The notes beneath the pieces are model-generated. The model was not told the DNA's origin. It made no database searches and saw only the letters and a list, made by a program, of their open reading frames with translations. Shown here one piece after another: positions 32,806 to 41,227 of a stretch of DNA of 64,000 nucleotides. Position 1 is the first letter of the stretch. The number at the start of each line of letters is the position of its first letter. The position numbers were made by a program, and so were the translations under genes. Origin of the DNA: Clostridium sp. 1001275B_160808_H3 (GTDB taxonomy: Bacteria > Bacillota > Clostridia > Clostridiales > Clostridiaceae); assembly GCF_015550425.1 (NCBI RefSeq), contig NZ_JADNAT010000001.1, positions 1-64,000 on the forward strand, written 5' to 3'.

Positions 32806-34659
32806 TTATTTAAATATTCTATTATTAAAGTAATTATATTCGTACCAGTGCTTAGTAATAACCCTTTTATTATACCAATCATAATAATACTTACTTTCTA
32901 TTAAGCCTTTATCATAACCATCTTTTACTGCATCTTGAGCATCTAATGATAATCTAGTCAAATATCTATCATCCATTTCATGTTTAGTATTAATTATATT
33001 TATATTTTGTTTTGCTATATAATTATCTATATTAATATAATTTAAAAATAAATATATAGTTAATCCTACAATTGCCATTGGCTTAAGTAAGTACTTCCCT
33101 CTCCATATAAATACAAGTAATATAATTAAAGAAATAAATAAAAAAACTGTAAATGCTTGAACTAAAATTCTTAGTCTAGTATATCCAAACTCCCCTATAT
33201 ATAAGTTCATTTTATATATAGCAGAAGCTCCCATATTCATTGTTAATACTGTTATTACGCTATATAAAGTATTTAATGAATTTTTAACGTTTTTACTATT
33301 TGTTGCTGTTTTGAAATTCATTATTGTTATCATTGATAAGTTTACTATTACAAGTGCAACTAGTTGGAAAAATCCAGTTCTAGCATAATCCGCAAAATTA
33401 AATCCAGCTGGTAAAGCTTTATTTAGATATAAATATGAAATCTGTATTTTAGTAAATACTAAATAAAGTATAGTTATTGAAATTAATATTGTGATTATTG
33501 TTGTTGAATTAAAATCTTTTTTTATTAAATTACTTTCTACATCTCTTACCTCTGTGCAATTTAAACTATAGTATAAACCAAATACTAAAAACATTACTAT
33601 TATTGCTATAAAGGCTTTTAATATAAAGTCATAAATATTCTCTATATTAAGATATCTCCATATATTTGCCAAGTAATAACTAAATATCTCATCTGCACCT
33701 GCCAGTAAGATTCCCAGTATTATAATTAAAGGTATTGATATAGCTAACCCAATTAATATAGATTTAACATGATCATTTTCTTTTTTAATGTTTCCTTTTT
33801 TCAATGCTTTGTTTAATATTGAAGGAATTTTAGTTGAATTCCCCAAAGATTGCCCTATAATTATTTCTAAAAATGATGCTCCAAAGCTTATTAACTTAAA
33901 TTCAATATTTTTAAATGTTAATAACAAAAATCCTGAAAATAGTGAAATAGGTATAACTATTAAATTTAATACTCTAAAAAATTCATTTGTAAAAATGCCA
34001 TAAGTAAATGATAAAATTATACTAGATGCTACAAAGAAATATCCAAGAAAGCTTTTATTTTTTACTCCTATGATTAACATAAATATCACTGTCATTAAAA
34101 TAGTTAAAATAGCAACTGAAATACCTAGATAACCAAAAATAAACCTTGAAACTAATATTCCTATACCTAAAGAAAAAGCTATAAGAATCAATGCTTTATT
34201 AGTATCAATGCTTTGTTTTTCAACATCTATCTTAGAATTTCTTACTTTATATTTACTATTCATATTTATAAATTCTTTTAATGCCTCAACTGCAAAAGAT
34301 TGATAATTATTTATACTACACTCAGTTAAAACATTTATAAGCAAATCATTTTCTACTTTATTAATATTATTTGCCCATCTACATTCTTCAAATACCAAGC
34401 TTTCATCTATTAATTTAACTTCTGAATTTGTCACATCGATAAACATTAAATTAACATTATAATCTTCTATATTGATTTTCTTGCTATAATTGATAATTGG
34501 AGAATCTTCAAATTCTATTCTTCCTTCTTTCCATCTCTCAATACACTCTTCTGGTTTTTCTTCGTTTTTCATACTTATTATAGGTAACCTATTTTTTGAT
34601 CGTTTTAATAAAAGGATTTTATCTCCTTTCATTAAAACTAAAGCTACAGTATTGACCAT
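32806..34659 (-). CDS. DUF4173 membrane protein with degenerate Nudix-like N-terminus
   Basis: A 617-aa protein. Residues 1-120 have the strand pattern of a Nudix domain (VNTVALVLMKGDKILLLKRS, later VNLMFIDVTNSEVKL and EECRWANN), but the region that should hold GX5EX7REUXEEXGU has no Nudix box, so catalysis is unlikely. From about residue 160, roughly ten to twelve membrane helices follow, with ILLAGADEIFSYYLANIWRY and a C-terminal segment AQDAVKDGYDKGLIESKYYY typical of DUF4173. The function is unknown. ATG 34659 has GGAGG 8 nt upstream and lies 16 bp after the HTH gene, so the two are probably one operon. Confidence 0.65.
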   Translation of the reverse strand: MVNTVALVLMKGDKILLLKRSKNRLPIISMKNEEKPEECIERWKEGRIEFEDSPIINYSKKINIEDYNVNLMFIDVTNSEVKLIDESLVFEECRWANNINKVENDLLINVLTECSINNYQSFAVEALKEFINMNSKYKVRNSKIDVEKQSIDTNKALILIAFSLGIGILVSRFIFGYLGISVAILTILMTVIFMLIIGVKNKSFLGYFFVASSIILSFTYGIFTNEFFRVLNLIVIPISLFSGFLLLTFKNIEFKLISFGASFLEIIIGQSLGNSTKIPSILNKALKKGNIKKENDHVKSILIGLAISIPLIIILGILLAGADEIFSYYLANIWRYLNIENIYDFILKAFIAIIVMFLVFGLYYSLNCTEVRDVESNLIKKDFNSTTIITILISITILYLVFTKIQISYLYLNKALPAGFNFADYARTGFFQLVALVIVNLSMITIMNFKTATNSKNVKNSLNTLYSVITVLTMNMGASAIYKMNLYIGEFGYTRLRILVQAFTVFLFISLIILLVFIWRGKYLLKPMAIVGLTIYLFLNYINIDNYIAKQNINIINTKHEMDDRYLTRLSLDAQDAVKDGYDKGLIESKYYYDWYNKRVITKHWYEYNYFNNRIFK

Positions 34660-34675
34660 ATTTTCTCTCCCTCCA

Positions 34676-34882
34676 TTATTCATCTATATATTCTAATATA
34701 TCTCCTGGTTGGCAATTAAGTTCTCTACAAATAGCTTCTAATGTAGAAAATCTAACTGCCTTTGCTTTGTTATTTTTTAATATAGAAAGGTTAGCATTAG
34801 TTATACCAACTCTTTCTGCTAATTCATTTAATGAAATTTTTCTTTTTGCCATCATAACATCTAAATTTACGACTATTCCCAT
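34676..34882 (-). CDS. XRE-family HTH regulator (YozG-like)
   Basis: A 68-aa Cro/C1-type DNA-binding protein: VVNLDVMMAKRKISLNELAE, then RVGITNANLSILKNNKAKAV, ending LNCQPGDILEYI. The GITxANLSxLKNxKAKAVRF and CQPGDILEY features are typical of the small regulators paired with DUF2975 membrane proteins. ATG 34882 has AAGGAG 6 nt upstream; the ATG pair at 34897-34900 belongs to the preceding stop region. Confidence 0.88.
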   Translation of the reverse strand: MGIVVNLDVMMAKRKISLNELAERVGITNANLSILKNNKAKAVRFSTLEAICRELNCQPGDILEYIDE

Positions 34883-34896
34883 ATTGTGCTCCTTCA

Positions 34897-35391
34897 TCAT
34901 ATAGTTAAATCATTTTCTTCTTTGAACGTAACTGCCTTATCAAAAACCTTCGCTAATATAAATATAAAAGCTGAAGCAAATAAAAATATAAATACTTCCA
35001 TATCTGTATGAATACCCATATTATCAACATATATAAATTTAAATTCCTTAAAATTAGAATTTACAAATAAATTAATTAAATAACAGACTGATATTATTAA
35101 TGATGATACTGATATTTTCTTGAAAGCAATTGCATTTGATCTAACAAATGGGTCTCCAATTATTAATGTCTTTATTATTCCTTTAAGCTGAAATACTATA
35201 TAAAACAAGCTAGCTATACCAACAATTAATAGTATTGTAACTAAGACTTCATTAATAACAATGTCTTGTATTCCTCTTTTATAGAATGTCATATAAAATA
35301 CCATAGCCGTAAGAATTATTCCAAATACTATAGTAATATTAAGAATAATTGATAATACCTTCGATAAAGTTTTTTCATCTTTTAACTTCAT
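34897..35391 (-). CDS. DUF2975 membrane protein
   Basis: A 164-aa protein with four membrane helices, as in B. subtilis YoaS. The conserved IIGDPFVRSNAIAFKKISVS is between helices two and three. It is encoded directly before a YozG-like HTH gene, the standard pairing; a role in sequestering or sensing for the regulator is an inference. ATG 35391 with AAAGGAG is a better start than the upstream ATG at 35466, which has no RBS. Confidence 0.8.
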   Translation of the reverse strand: MKLKDEKTLSKVLSIILNITIVFGIILTAMVFYMTFYKRGIQDIVINEVLVTILLIVGIASLFYIVFQLKGIIKTLIIGDPFVRSNAIAFKKISVSSLIISVCYLINLFVNSNFKEFKFIYVDNMGIHTDMEVFIFLFASAFIFILAKVFDKAVTFKEENDLTI

Positions 35392-35656
35392 GGTAATCTC
35401 TCCTTTTCTAATAATTATATTAACATTCACAAAATTGTTTATCAAGCTATTTTTATCGAAAAACAATATATTTTTATTTTATATTATGAATAAGCTATAT
35501 ATATTCTTAAATTAATCTGATGTAATATTTTATAAGAATTATTTTAAATTATGCATATGCATTATACTTAATTCTATGAGTATGAAACTATATCAAATTA
35601 AAATTTTAACATTTTAAAAAATTAGGCACCCAACTAAGAGAAATCATAAAAATTTC

Positions 35657-35712
35657 ATATTACAAATAAAAAAAAGAGATGTATAAAATATCTCTTTTTC
35701 TATTTGTAATAT
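35657..35712 (-). terminator. Two-tier hairpin after the pentapeptide-repeat gene
   Basis: Outer ATATTACAAATA / TATTTGTAATAT (perfect, 12 bp) encloses AAAAAGAGAT / ATCTCTTTTT (perfect, 10 bp). It can terminate on either strand. The 265 bp between it and the DUF2975 start show no gene. Confidence 0.7.
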
Positions 35713-35730
35713 TATTTATTTTTTCTCAGT

Positions 35731-35768
35731 TATGTAGGTGCTATAAATTTCTTTTCAGTACCTACATA
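35731..35768 (-). terminator. Hairpin next to the pentapeptide-repeat stop
   Basis: TATGTAGGTGCT and AGTACCTACATA pair over 12 positions with one mismatch, loop about 14 nt. Its 5' arm can also pair partly with GCACCCAACTAAGAGAAA at 35626-35643, so alternative folds with the neighbouring hairpin are possible. Confidence 0.5.
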
Positions 35769-35786
35769 GATTTTATATTTTTTAAT

Positions 35787-36974
35787 TTACCTTACTATCT
35801 TTTTAACTAATGCTCCTATTCCTATCCCCATCATTAAAACGCCTAGTAGCATTTCTATATTACTTAGCATATATGAAATTGGGGCTGGTTGAGCTTCATT
35901 AAGTCCCACTCCAGCAAACATACCTACACTTAAATTTAAGCTTTCGTTATAATCCTTTAATAATTGTCTAAATGTAAAACCTTTTTCTAAAAATGTGTAT
36001 CTAATAATTTCTTCATCTACCTTTATTCCAAAAATCAAATATATAATTGAAAATACAAATATTACAAAAAGTGAAAAATATGCTGCATACAATGGTCTTT
36101 CGCCATATCCGCAAGTTACAAATCCCAAAAAAGACATTATTCTTGGTATAGGCTTTAAAACCTTTCTTTGTGTTTTTCTACATAAAAAATAATACTCCCC
36201 GAAATTATTAACTAAGTTGTTTTCCTTAAATTTATCTGCTATATTTTCATATACTGTATATATTCCTTCGTATTCATCTCTATTTTTCTTTCTTAATTTT
36301 ATTTTATCTATAAATGTTTTTTCATCTAACTTACTTTTATACTTATCCCTAAATTCTAAGTCTTCTATATAAGATTTTACTATTTTAGCACCAGATAAAT
36401 CAGTATCTATTATTATTACTTTCTTTAAATCACAATCAAATATAATTCCACTTGTCATATCACTTAATTCAAAATTAGTGTTATTCAAAAGGCACTTATT
36501 AAATACTATGTGACCTAAATCACAATTTAAGAACTTTGCATATATATTACATTCATTAAATTCACATGACAAATTGTCTTCCTTATTTAAATTAGGCTTT
36601 GTATCGCTTTCTTGCTTAATGAAGATACATTCATCAAATACTGCGCCACCACCTATGAAATTACAATTTATAAAATAGCATCCTATAAACTTACATCCTT
36701 TAAATTTTATATTTGAAAATCTACAGTTTATAAATTTCGCACAAATTATATCTGTATAACTTATCTCCTGAAATTCATCTTCACTTTGTGGATGACCTCC
36801 ACCTAAAACAATGTCGTTAAACTCTTTAAAACTATATTTTTCATTTGGGTTATAGTTACTAGATATATTTTTATATTGCTTAATTTGATTGAATAACTTT
36901 TCATTGTTATCAATTCTATTCTGTAATTGTATTTTAGCTACACATACTTCTTCTTTAAAATTAATATAAGACAT
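35787..36974 (-). CDS. Pentapeptide-repeat protein with C-terminal channel-like domain
   Basis: A 395-aa protein. Residues 60-215 carry pentapeptide-type coils with alternating Cys/Phe/Asn (FINCRFSNIKFKGCKFIGCY, then FINCNFIGG; DCDLKKVIIIDTDLSGAKI), predicted to form a right-handed beta helix. The C-terminal 120 residues have two to three hydrophobic helices (YAAYFSLFVIFVFSIIYLIF and MLLGVLMMGIGIGALVKKIV) with a short re-entrant segment between them (SVGMFAGVGLN), the Ion_trans_2 layout but without a TVGYG filter. The combination occurs in predicted ion channels; ion and gating are unknown. ATG 36974 has AAGGAG upstream. Confidence 0.7.
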   Translation of the reverse strand: MSYINFKEEVCVAKIQLQNRIDNNEKLFNQIKQYKNISSNYNPNEKYSFKEFNDIVLGGGHPQSEDEFQEISYTDIICAKFINCRFSNIKFKGCKFIGCYFINCNFIGGGAVFDECIFIKQESDTKPNLNKEDNLSCEFNECNIYAKFLNCDLGHIVFNKCLLNNTNFELSDMTSGIIFDCDLKKVIIIDTDLSGAKIVKSYIEDLEFRDKYKSKLDEKTFIDKIKLRKKNRDEYEGIYTVYENIADKFKENNLVNNFGEYYFLCRKTQRKVLKPIPRIMSFLGFVTCGYGERPLYAAYFSLFVIFVFSIIYLIFGIKVDEEIIRYTFLEKGFTFRQLLKDYNESLNLSVGMFAGVGLNEAQPAPISYMLSNIEMLLGVLMMGIGIGALVKKIVR

Positions 36975-37052
36975 AGTACAAACTCCTTATAAATAGGTAT
37001 TTTATTTACCTGTATTATTATGCCTATATATTATTTTATTAATTCCTTTTTA

Positions 37053-38447
37053 TTATAGTTTCCAAGCTTCTTTTAATAATATTACAGCTTCCTCTATTTC
37101 TTTATGCGTTAAACTAGCATATCCTAGAAAAACTATACTAATCTTATCTTTCATTTTAAAATATGAATTAGATAAGCCTAAAATTTTTATTTCTTTTTCT
37201 TCTGCTTTTTGAATTAATTCATCTTCTGTCATTCCATTGTTAACCCTTAGTAACAAATGTAATCCCGAATTAGTTCCTATTATTTCAGTTCCTTTAAGAT
37301 ATTTTTTTATTAATGAAACTAAAAATTCTCTTTTTTTCTTATATATATTTCTCATTTTATTTAGATGCCTTTCAAAATATCCTTCTTCCATGAATCTAAA
37401 TAAAGATTGTTGATCTATTCTCGAAACTGTACAAGTAAGAAAACTAAAATTTTCTCTATATATTTTAATTAACTCATTAGGTAAAACCATATATCCTATT
37501 CTAATTGAAGGAGCAAAGCATTTTGAAAAAGTACCTAAATATATAACTTTTTCCTTAGTATCTAAACTTTGCAGAGCTGGTATTGGTTTACCTTCAAACC
37601 TAAACTCACTATCATAATCATCTTCAATTATATATCTATTACTCTTTTCATTTGCCCAAGATAAAAGCTGCATTCTTCTACTTATTGGCATTATAACTCC
37701 CGTAGGAAATTGATGGGATGGTGTTATATGAATTATTTCTACATTACTTTTACTAAGATTCTCTACATCTATTCCTTGGGTATCTATCTTTATAGGCTTA
37801 ACTTCTATATTATGAGTTTTTAATATTTTTCTTATCTTGTAATAACCTGGGTCTTCCATGCCATAAATCTTATCGTTACATAAAATATTTATTAATATTT
37901 GAACTAAATATTCTGTTCCTGCTCCAATAACTATGTTATCTGCACTTGAATTTACTCCTCTAGAAAATTTTAAATAATTCGAAATAGCTTCTCTTAAATT
38001 TCTATCGCCTTGAGAATGTCCTATTTGTAATAAATTTTTATTTTCCTCATTTATTATATCTTTATTTATTTTTCTCCATGCTGTATAAGGAAAACTTTCC
38101 AAATCTACTCTACTTGAAAAAAATTCATATTTATACTTCTTCCCAACTGTTTTTTTATTATCATATTTATCATTGATTGAACTAATATTTATTACTCCTT
38201 GAAATTCTGATACATAATACCCTTTCTTAGGTTTTGATATTATATATCCTTCAGTAATAAGTTGCTCATATGCTGATTCTATCGTATTTTGACTAATCTC
38301 TAAATGTTTAGAGAGCTTTCTTTTTGATGGTAACTTACTATTCGATTCTAACTTTCCGCTTTGAATTTCCTTCTTTATAAAATTATATAATTGTATATAT
38401 AAAGGAACACTACTGTTAGTATCTAAATTAATATTAATAAAATCCAC
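37053..38447 (-). CDS. MocR-type GntR regulator with aminotransferase domain
   Basis: A 464-aa regulator. The N-terminal GntR winged helix (PLYIQLYNFIKKEIQSGKLE, KLPSKRKLSKHLEISQNTIE) is followed by a fold-type I aminotransferase-like domain with PLP-lysine in YLGTFSKCFAPSIRIGY (about residue 310) and the cofactor Asp in YIIEDDYDSEF. MocR proteins sense PLP or amino acids, as PdxR and GabR do. It is divergent from alr, the standard context for alanine-racemase control. I take GTG 38447, 6 nt after AGAGGTG; the GTG at 38456 is inside that SD. Confidence 0.88.
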   Translation of the reverse strand: MDFININLDTNSSVPLYIQLYNFIKKEIQSGKLESNSKLPSKRKLSKHLEISQNTIESAYEQLITEGYIISKPKKGYYVSEFQGVINISSINDKYDNKKTVGKKYKYEFFSSRVDLESFPYTAWRKINKDIINEENKNLLQIGHSQGDRNLREAISNYLKFSRGVNSSADNIVIGAGTEYLVQILINILCNDKIYGMEDPGYYKIRKILKTHNIEVKPIKIDTQGIDVENLSKSNVEIIHITPSHQFPTGVIMPISRRMQLLSWANEKSNRYIIEDDYDSEFRFEGKPIPALQSLDTKEKVIYLGTFSKCFAPSIRIGYMVLPNELIKIYRENFSFLTCTVSRIDQQSLFRFMEEGYFERHLNKMRNIYKKKREFLVSLIKKYLKGTEIIGTNSGLHLLLRVNNGMTEDELIQKAEEKEIKILGLSNSYFKMKDKISIVFLGYASLTHKEIEEAVILLKEAWKL

Positions 38448-38460
38448 AATAAACACCTCT

Positions 38461-38530
38461 TTCGAATTAACCGTAATGATATATATTAATTTTTCGATTT
38501 TTATATAACACCTCCAATTTAATACATATC
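38461..38530 (-). repeat. 70-bp dispersed repeat, copy 2
   Basis: The reverse complement of this segment matches 14074-14143 at 62 of 70 bases. Its end TTCGAA is 4-5 bp from the SD of the MocR gene, so the copy forms most of that gene's leader. Confidence 0.8.
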
Positions 38531-38670
38531 ATTAATGTTAATATTTCTTAATTTAGCAATAGTAACTGATAAATATAAGTTAGCGAAGATAAATAGAATA
38601 TACAAAATAAACACATCTAGTTATGGTAGCCTTTATATTATCTTCAAAACTGGCATCATTAAATTAATAC

Positions 38671-38698
38671 AAACTGACACTTATCAAAGTTTCAGTTT
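38671..38698. promoter_or_regulatory. Candidate MocR operator
   Basis: AAACTGA (38671-38677) and TCAGTTT (38692-38698) are perfect inverse copies separated by 14 bp. They straddle the likely alr -35 at 38681, where a bound regulator could control alr. Confidence 0.55.
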
Positions 38699-38709
38699 AT
38701 GTATATAAT
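38681..38709 (+). promoter_or_regulatory. Promoter of alr
   Basis: TTATCA (38681-38686), 17-nt spacer, TATAAT (38704-38709). The -10 is perfect, the -35 four of six, as expected for an activated promoter. Confidence 0.6.
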
Positions 38710-38757
38710 AGTATCAGTGGTAGTACTAATAAGTCAATGATAGCGAGGGGTTTAGAT

Positions 38758-39915
38758 ATGAATTTATTACATCCAATTTGGGCAGAAATTAATTTAAATA
38801 ATTTAATATATAACATAGAGCAAATCAAGAATAAATCTGGTAATAGTGAAATAATTGGAGTCGTAAAAGCAAATGCATATGGTCATGGTGCAGTAGAAAT
38901 ATCAAAGGTTTTACTTAATCATGGTATTAATAGACTTGCAGTTGCTAATATAGTTGAAGCAATTGAACTTAGAGAAAATGAAATATCAGCTCCTATAATG
39001 CTACTTGGTATTAGTGAAGATTATGCGATAGACGCTTTAGTAGAATATGATGTTGAACCTACAATATCAACTTATGAATTTGCTATAAATCTTAATAAAA
39101 AAGCAAAAGCCTTAAATAAAACTATTAATATTCATATAGCTATAGACTCTGGAATGGGTAGAATTGGCTTTAGAAAAACTGATAAGGGCTTAGAAGATAT
39201 ACTAAATATTTCTAAATTAAGCAATCTTAAAATTGAAAGTATTTTTTCTCATTTTTCCACTGCTGATTGTAAGGATAAGAGTTACTCTTTAAAACAAATT
39301 GAAATTTATAATACTTTCTTGGATAAACTTCAAGAAGCCGGTGTTTATATAAATAAAAAGAATTTATCTAATAGTGCTGCTATAATTGATTTGCCAGAAA
39401 GTCATTATGATTGTGTAAGACCTGGTATAATTCAATATGGTTATTATCCCTCAAATGAAGTTGATAAAGAGCATTTTGATATAAAGCCAGTTTTAACATG
39501 GAAAACTAAAATCATTCACATAAAAGAAGTTGAAGCAAATGAATATATAGGATATGGTAAAACCTTCAAAACAACTAGAAAAACCATAGTTGCAACACTA
39601 CCTGTTGGTTATGCAGATGGATATTCTAGGGGACTTTCAAACAAAGGAAAAGTTATTATAAACGGTCAGTTAGCACCTATTATAGGCAATGTTTGTATGG
39701 ATCAGTTTATGGTTGATATTACTGATATAGAAAATGTTCATCTTGGAAATGAAGTTATATTACTAGGATCTGATGGAAGTGTTAAATTTGATGCTGATGA
39801 TATGGCTAAATTAATAAATACAATAAGCTATGAAGTTCTTTGCCTTATTGGTAGAAGGGCTCCAAGAATATATATAAAAGATTATAAGACTATAGGGATT
39901 AGATATCTAATGTAA
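38758..39915 (+). CDS. alr: Alanine racemase
   Basis: A 385-aa fold-type III PLP enzyme supplying D-alanine for peptidoglycan. PLP lysine is Lys37 in GVVKANAYGHG. The second catalytic base, Tyr, is in the conserved PVGYADGYSRG region with IGNVCMDQFMVDIT downstream. IAIDSGMGRIGF and RPGIIQYGYYPS are also typical. ATG 38758 follows GAGGGG at 7 nt; the upstream ATG at 38737 has no SD. It is divergent from a MocR-type regulator with a candidate operator over its promoter. Confidence 0.93.
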   Translation: MNLLHPIWAEINLNNLIYNIEQIKNKSGNSEIIGVVKANAYGHGAVEISKVLLNHGINRLAVANIVEAIELRENEISAPIMLLGISEDYAIDALVEYDVEPTISTYEFAINLNKKAKALNKTINIHIAIDSGMGRIGFRKTDKGLEDILNISKLSNLKIESIFSHFSTADCKDKSYSLKQIEIYNTFLDKLQEAGVYINKKNLSNSAAIIDLPESHYDCVRPGIIQYGYYPSNEVDKEHFDIKPVLTWKTKIIHIKEVEANEYIGYGKTFKTTRKTIVATLPVGYADGYSRGLSNKGKVIINGQLAPIIGNVCMDQFMVDITDIENVHLGNEVILLGSDGSVKFDADDMAKLINTISYEVLCLIGRRAPRIYIKDYKTIGIRYLM

Positions 39916-39938
39916 AAAGTTCTATTTTGAAAATAAAA

Positions 39939-39994
39939 ATGCAAAATACAAAATATTTATATATAAAATATTAAATATAATTTTCATTTTGCAT
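39939..39994 (+). terminator. Possible alr terminator
   Basis: ATGCAAAAT (39939-39947) and ATTTTGCAT (39986-39994) close a 56-nt AT-rich palindromic segment. There is a weak T-tract downstream. Confidence 0.4.
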
Positions 39995-40054
39995 CAAATT
40001 TCATATTTAATAGTATAAAGTTATTAAAATTAGTAAATTTAATAAAATATAAAT

Positions 40055-40077
40055 GGGGGGCGCGAAACGCGACCCCC
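40055..40077 (-). terminator. GC-rich terminator of the surface-polymer cluster
   Basis: GGGGGGCGCG-AAA-CGCGACCCCC, a 10-bp stem with one mismatch, about 20 bp past the last gene of the cluster, followed on the minus strand by ATTTATATTTTATT. Confidence 0.75.
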
Positions 40078-40096
40078 GTTATATTTTATTATTATT

Positions 40097-41227
40097 TTAA
40101 TCCACTATCTCATCTAAAATTTTATTAAAAAATGGATAGTAACATTTCCAGAAAAAGTTTTTATTACTAATCGTATTATCTATTGATAGTTTATTCATAA
40201 AAGGTGCATAAAACTCTACTTTATAGTTGTTTAAAATTTTATTGTTATCAGAAGCATCACAAGCCATGTAATATGAGTTATAATCTCCTTTTTTCTCTAT
40301 AAATGCAGGATATGATGTATCTAAGCCATATTTGCTTAATACCTTACTTCCTTCTTCTGTAACATCTATATTAAAGCTTCCTAATACTTTAGCATTATCT
40401 TTTACTGTTATCACTTCATACCAATAATAATATTTAACATTATCTTTTAAATTATATTGGCTTTTTGCCTGGTCAGTAAATGAAAGATAAACATAATTTT
40501 CATTTAAATGTTTTTTATCTTCTAGAACAATAACTTGCCCATCTTCATGAACATATACTATTCCTGTTCCTTCCTTGCTCCATTCTTCTTGATATTGCTT
40601 TTCATAATTTTGAATTATCCAGTTCGGTACTTCTCCATAAGACCTACTTAAATCTTTAAAATATCTTGCTATCCATCCAGACCATTCAACTCCGAAGATA
40701 TCCATAGTCCTTTCCCTTGCTTCTCCTTGAGTTGGAGAATTAAATATATTAAATTCTCCAACTATTGTCTTTCCATTTAATACATCATATATTGCATCTA
40801 ATTCTTTATCAGTAATTCCTCCATAAGATAAATCCTTATATTTAAAATTATCAAGTTCATAATCATTGCTGTGAACTCCATAAGTATCAGCTAAATATAT
40901 TAAATCTAAGTCATTATCTAATTCTTCTGGAATCTCTTTAATAAAATAATCCTCTGTAGAATCTTCCTTTAATTTATATGGGAAAAATCCATAATAATCT
41001 TCATTATACTGAAATGCTGCATTTGTGTACTTATTTAATATCTTCTTATTATTAAGTATCCACATAATATTTTTGTGTTCCCTATATTCTTCGGTAGGTA
41101 CTGTCTTATCTAAGATTATAGCCTTTATATCACTACTGCCCTTAAGTTTCCATAGATAAAAAGGCATTGTTACAATTAATAAAATAACTATTATGATTAT
41201 TATTTTAATTAATCTTTTATTTTTCAT
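40097..41227 (-). CDS. Uncharacterised membrane-anchored exported protein
   Basis: A 376-aa protein. Residues 1-26 are a basic start and signal-anchor (LIKIIIIIVILLIVTMPFYL); the rest is polar and should face outside. I do not recognise the family. The middle has a conserved-looking block: DLIYLADTYGVHSNDYELD, GGITDKELDAIYDVL, GEFNIFNSPTQGEARERTMD and FGVEWSGWIARYFKDL, whose Tyr/Trp/Arg content resembles sugar-processing or amidotransferase-like folds. Its start overlaps the GT2 gene by 11 nt, so its product probably works with the synthase: polymer export, modification or attachment. Confidence 0.5.
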   Translation of the reverse strand: MKNKRLIKIIIIIVILLIVTMPFYLWKLKGSSDIKAIILDKTVPTEEYREHKNIMWILNNKKILNKYTNAAFQYNEDYYGFFPYKLKEDSTEDYFIKEIPEELDNDLDLIYLADTYGVHSNDYELDNFKYKDLSYGGITDKELDAIYDVLNGKTIVGEFNIFNSPTQGEARERTMDIFGVEWSGWIARYFKDLSRSYGEVPNWIIQNYEKQYQEEWSKEGTGIVYVHEDGQVIVLEDKKHLNENYVYLSFTDQAKSQYNLKDNVKYYYWYEVITVKDNAKVLGSFNIDVTEEGSKVLSKYGLDTSYPAFIEKKGDYNSYYMACDASDNNKILNNYKVEFYAPFMNKLSIDNTISNKNFFWKCYYPFFNKILDEIVD

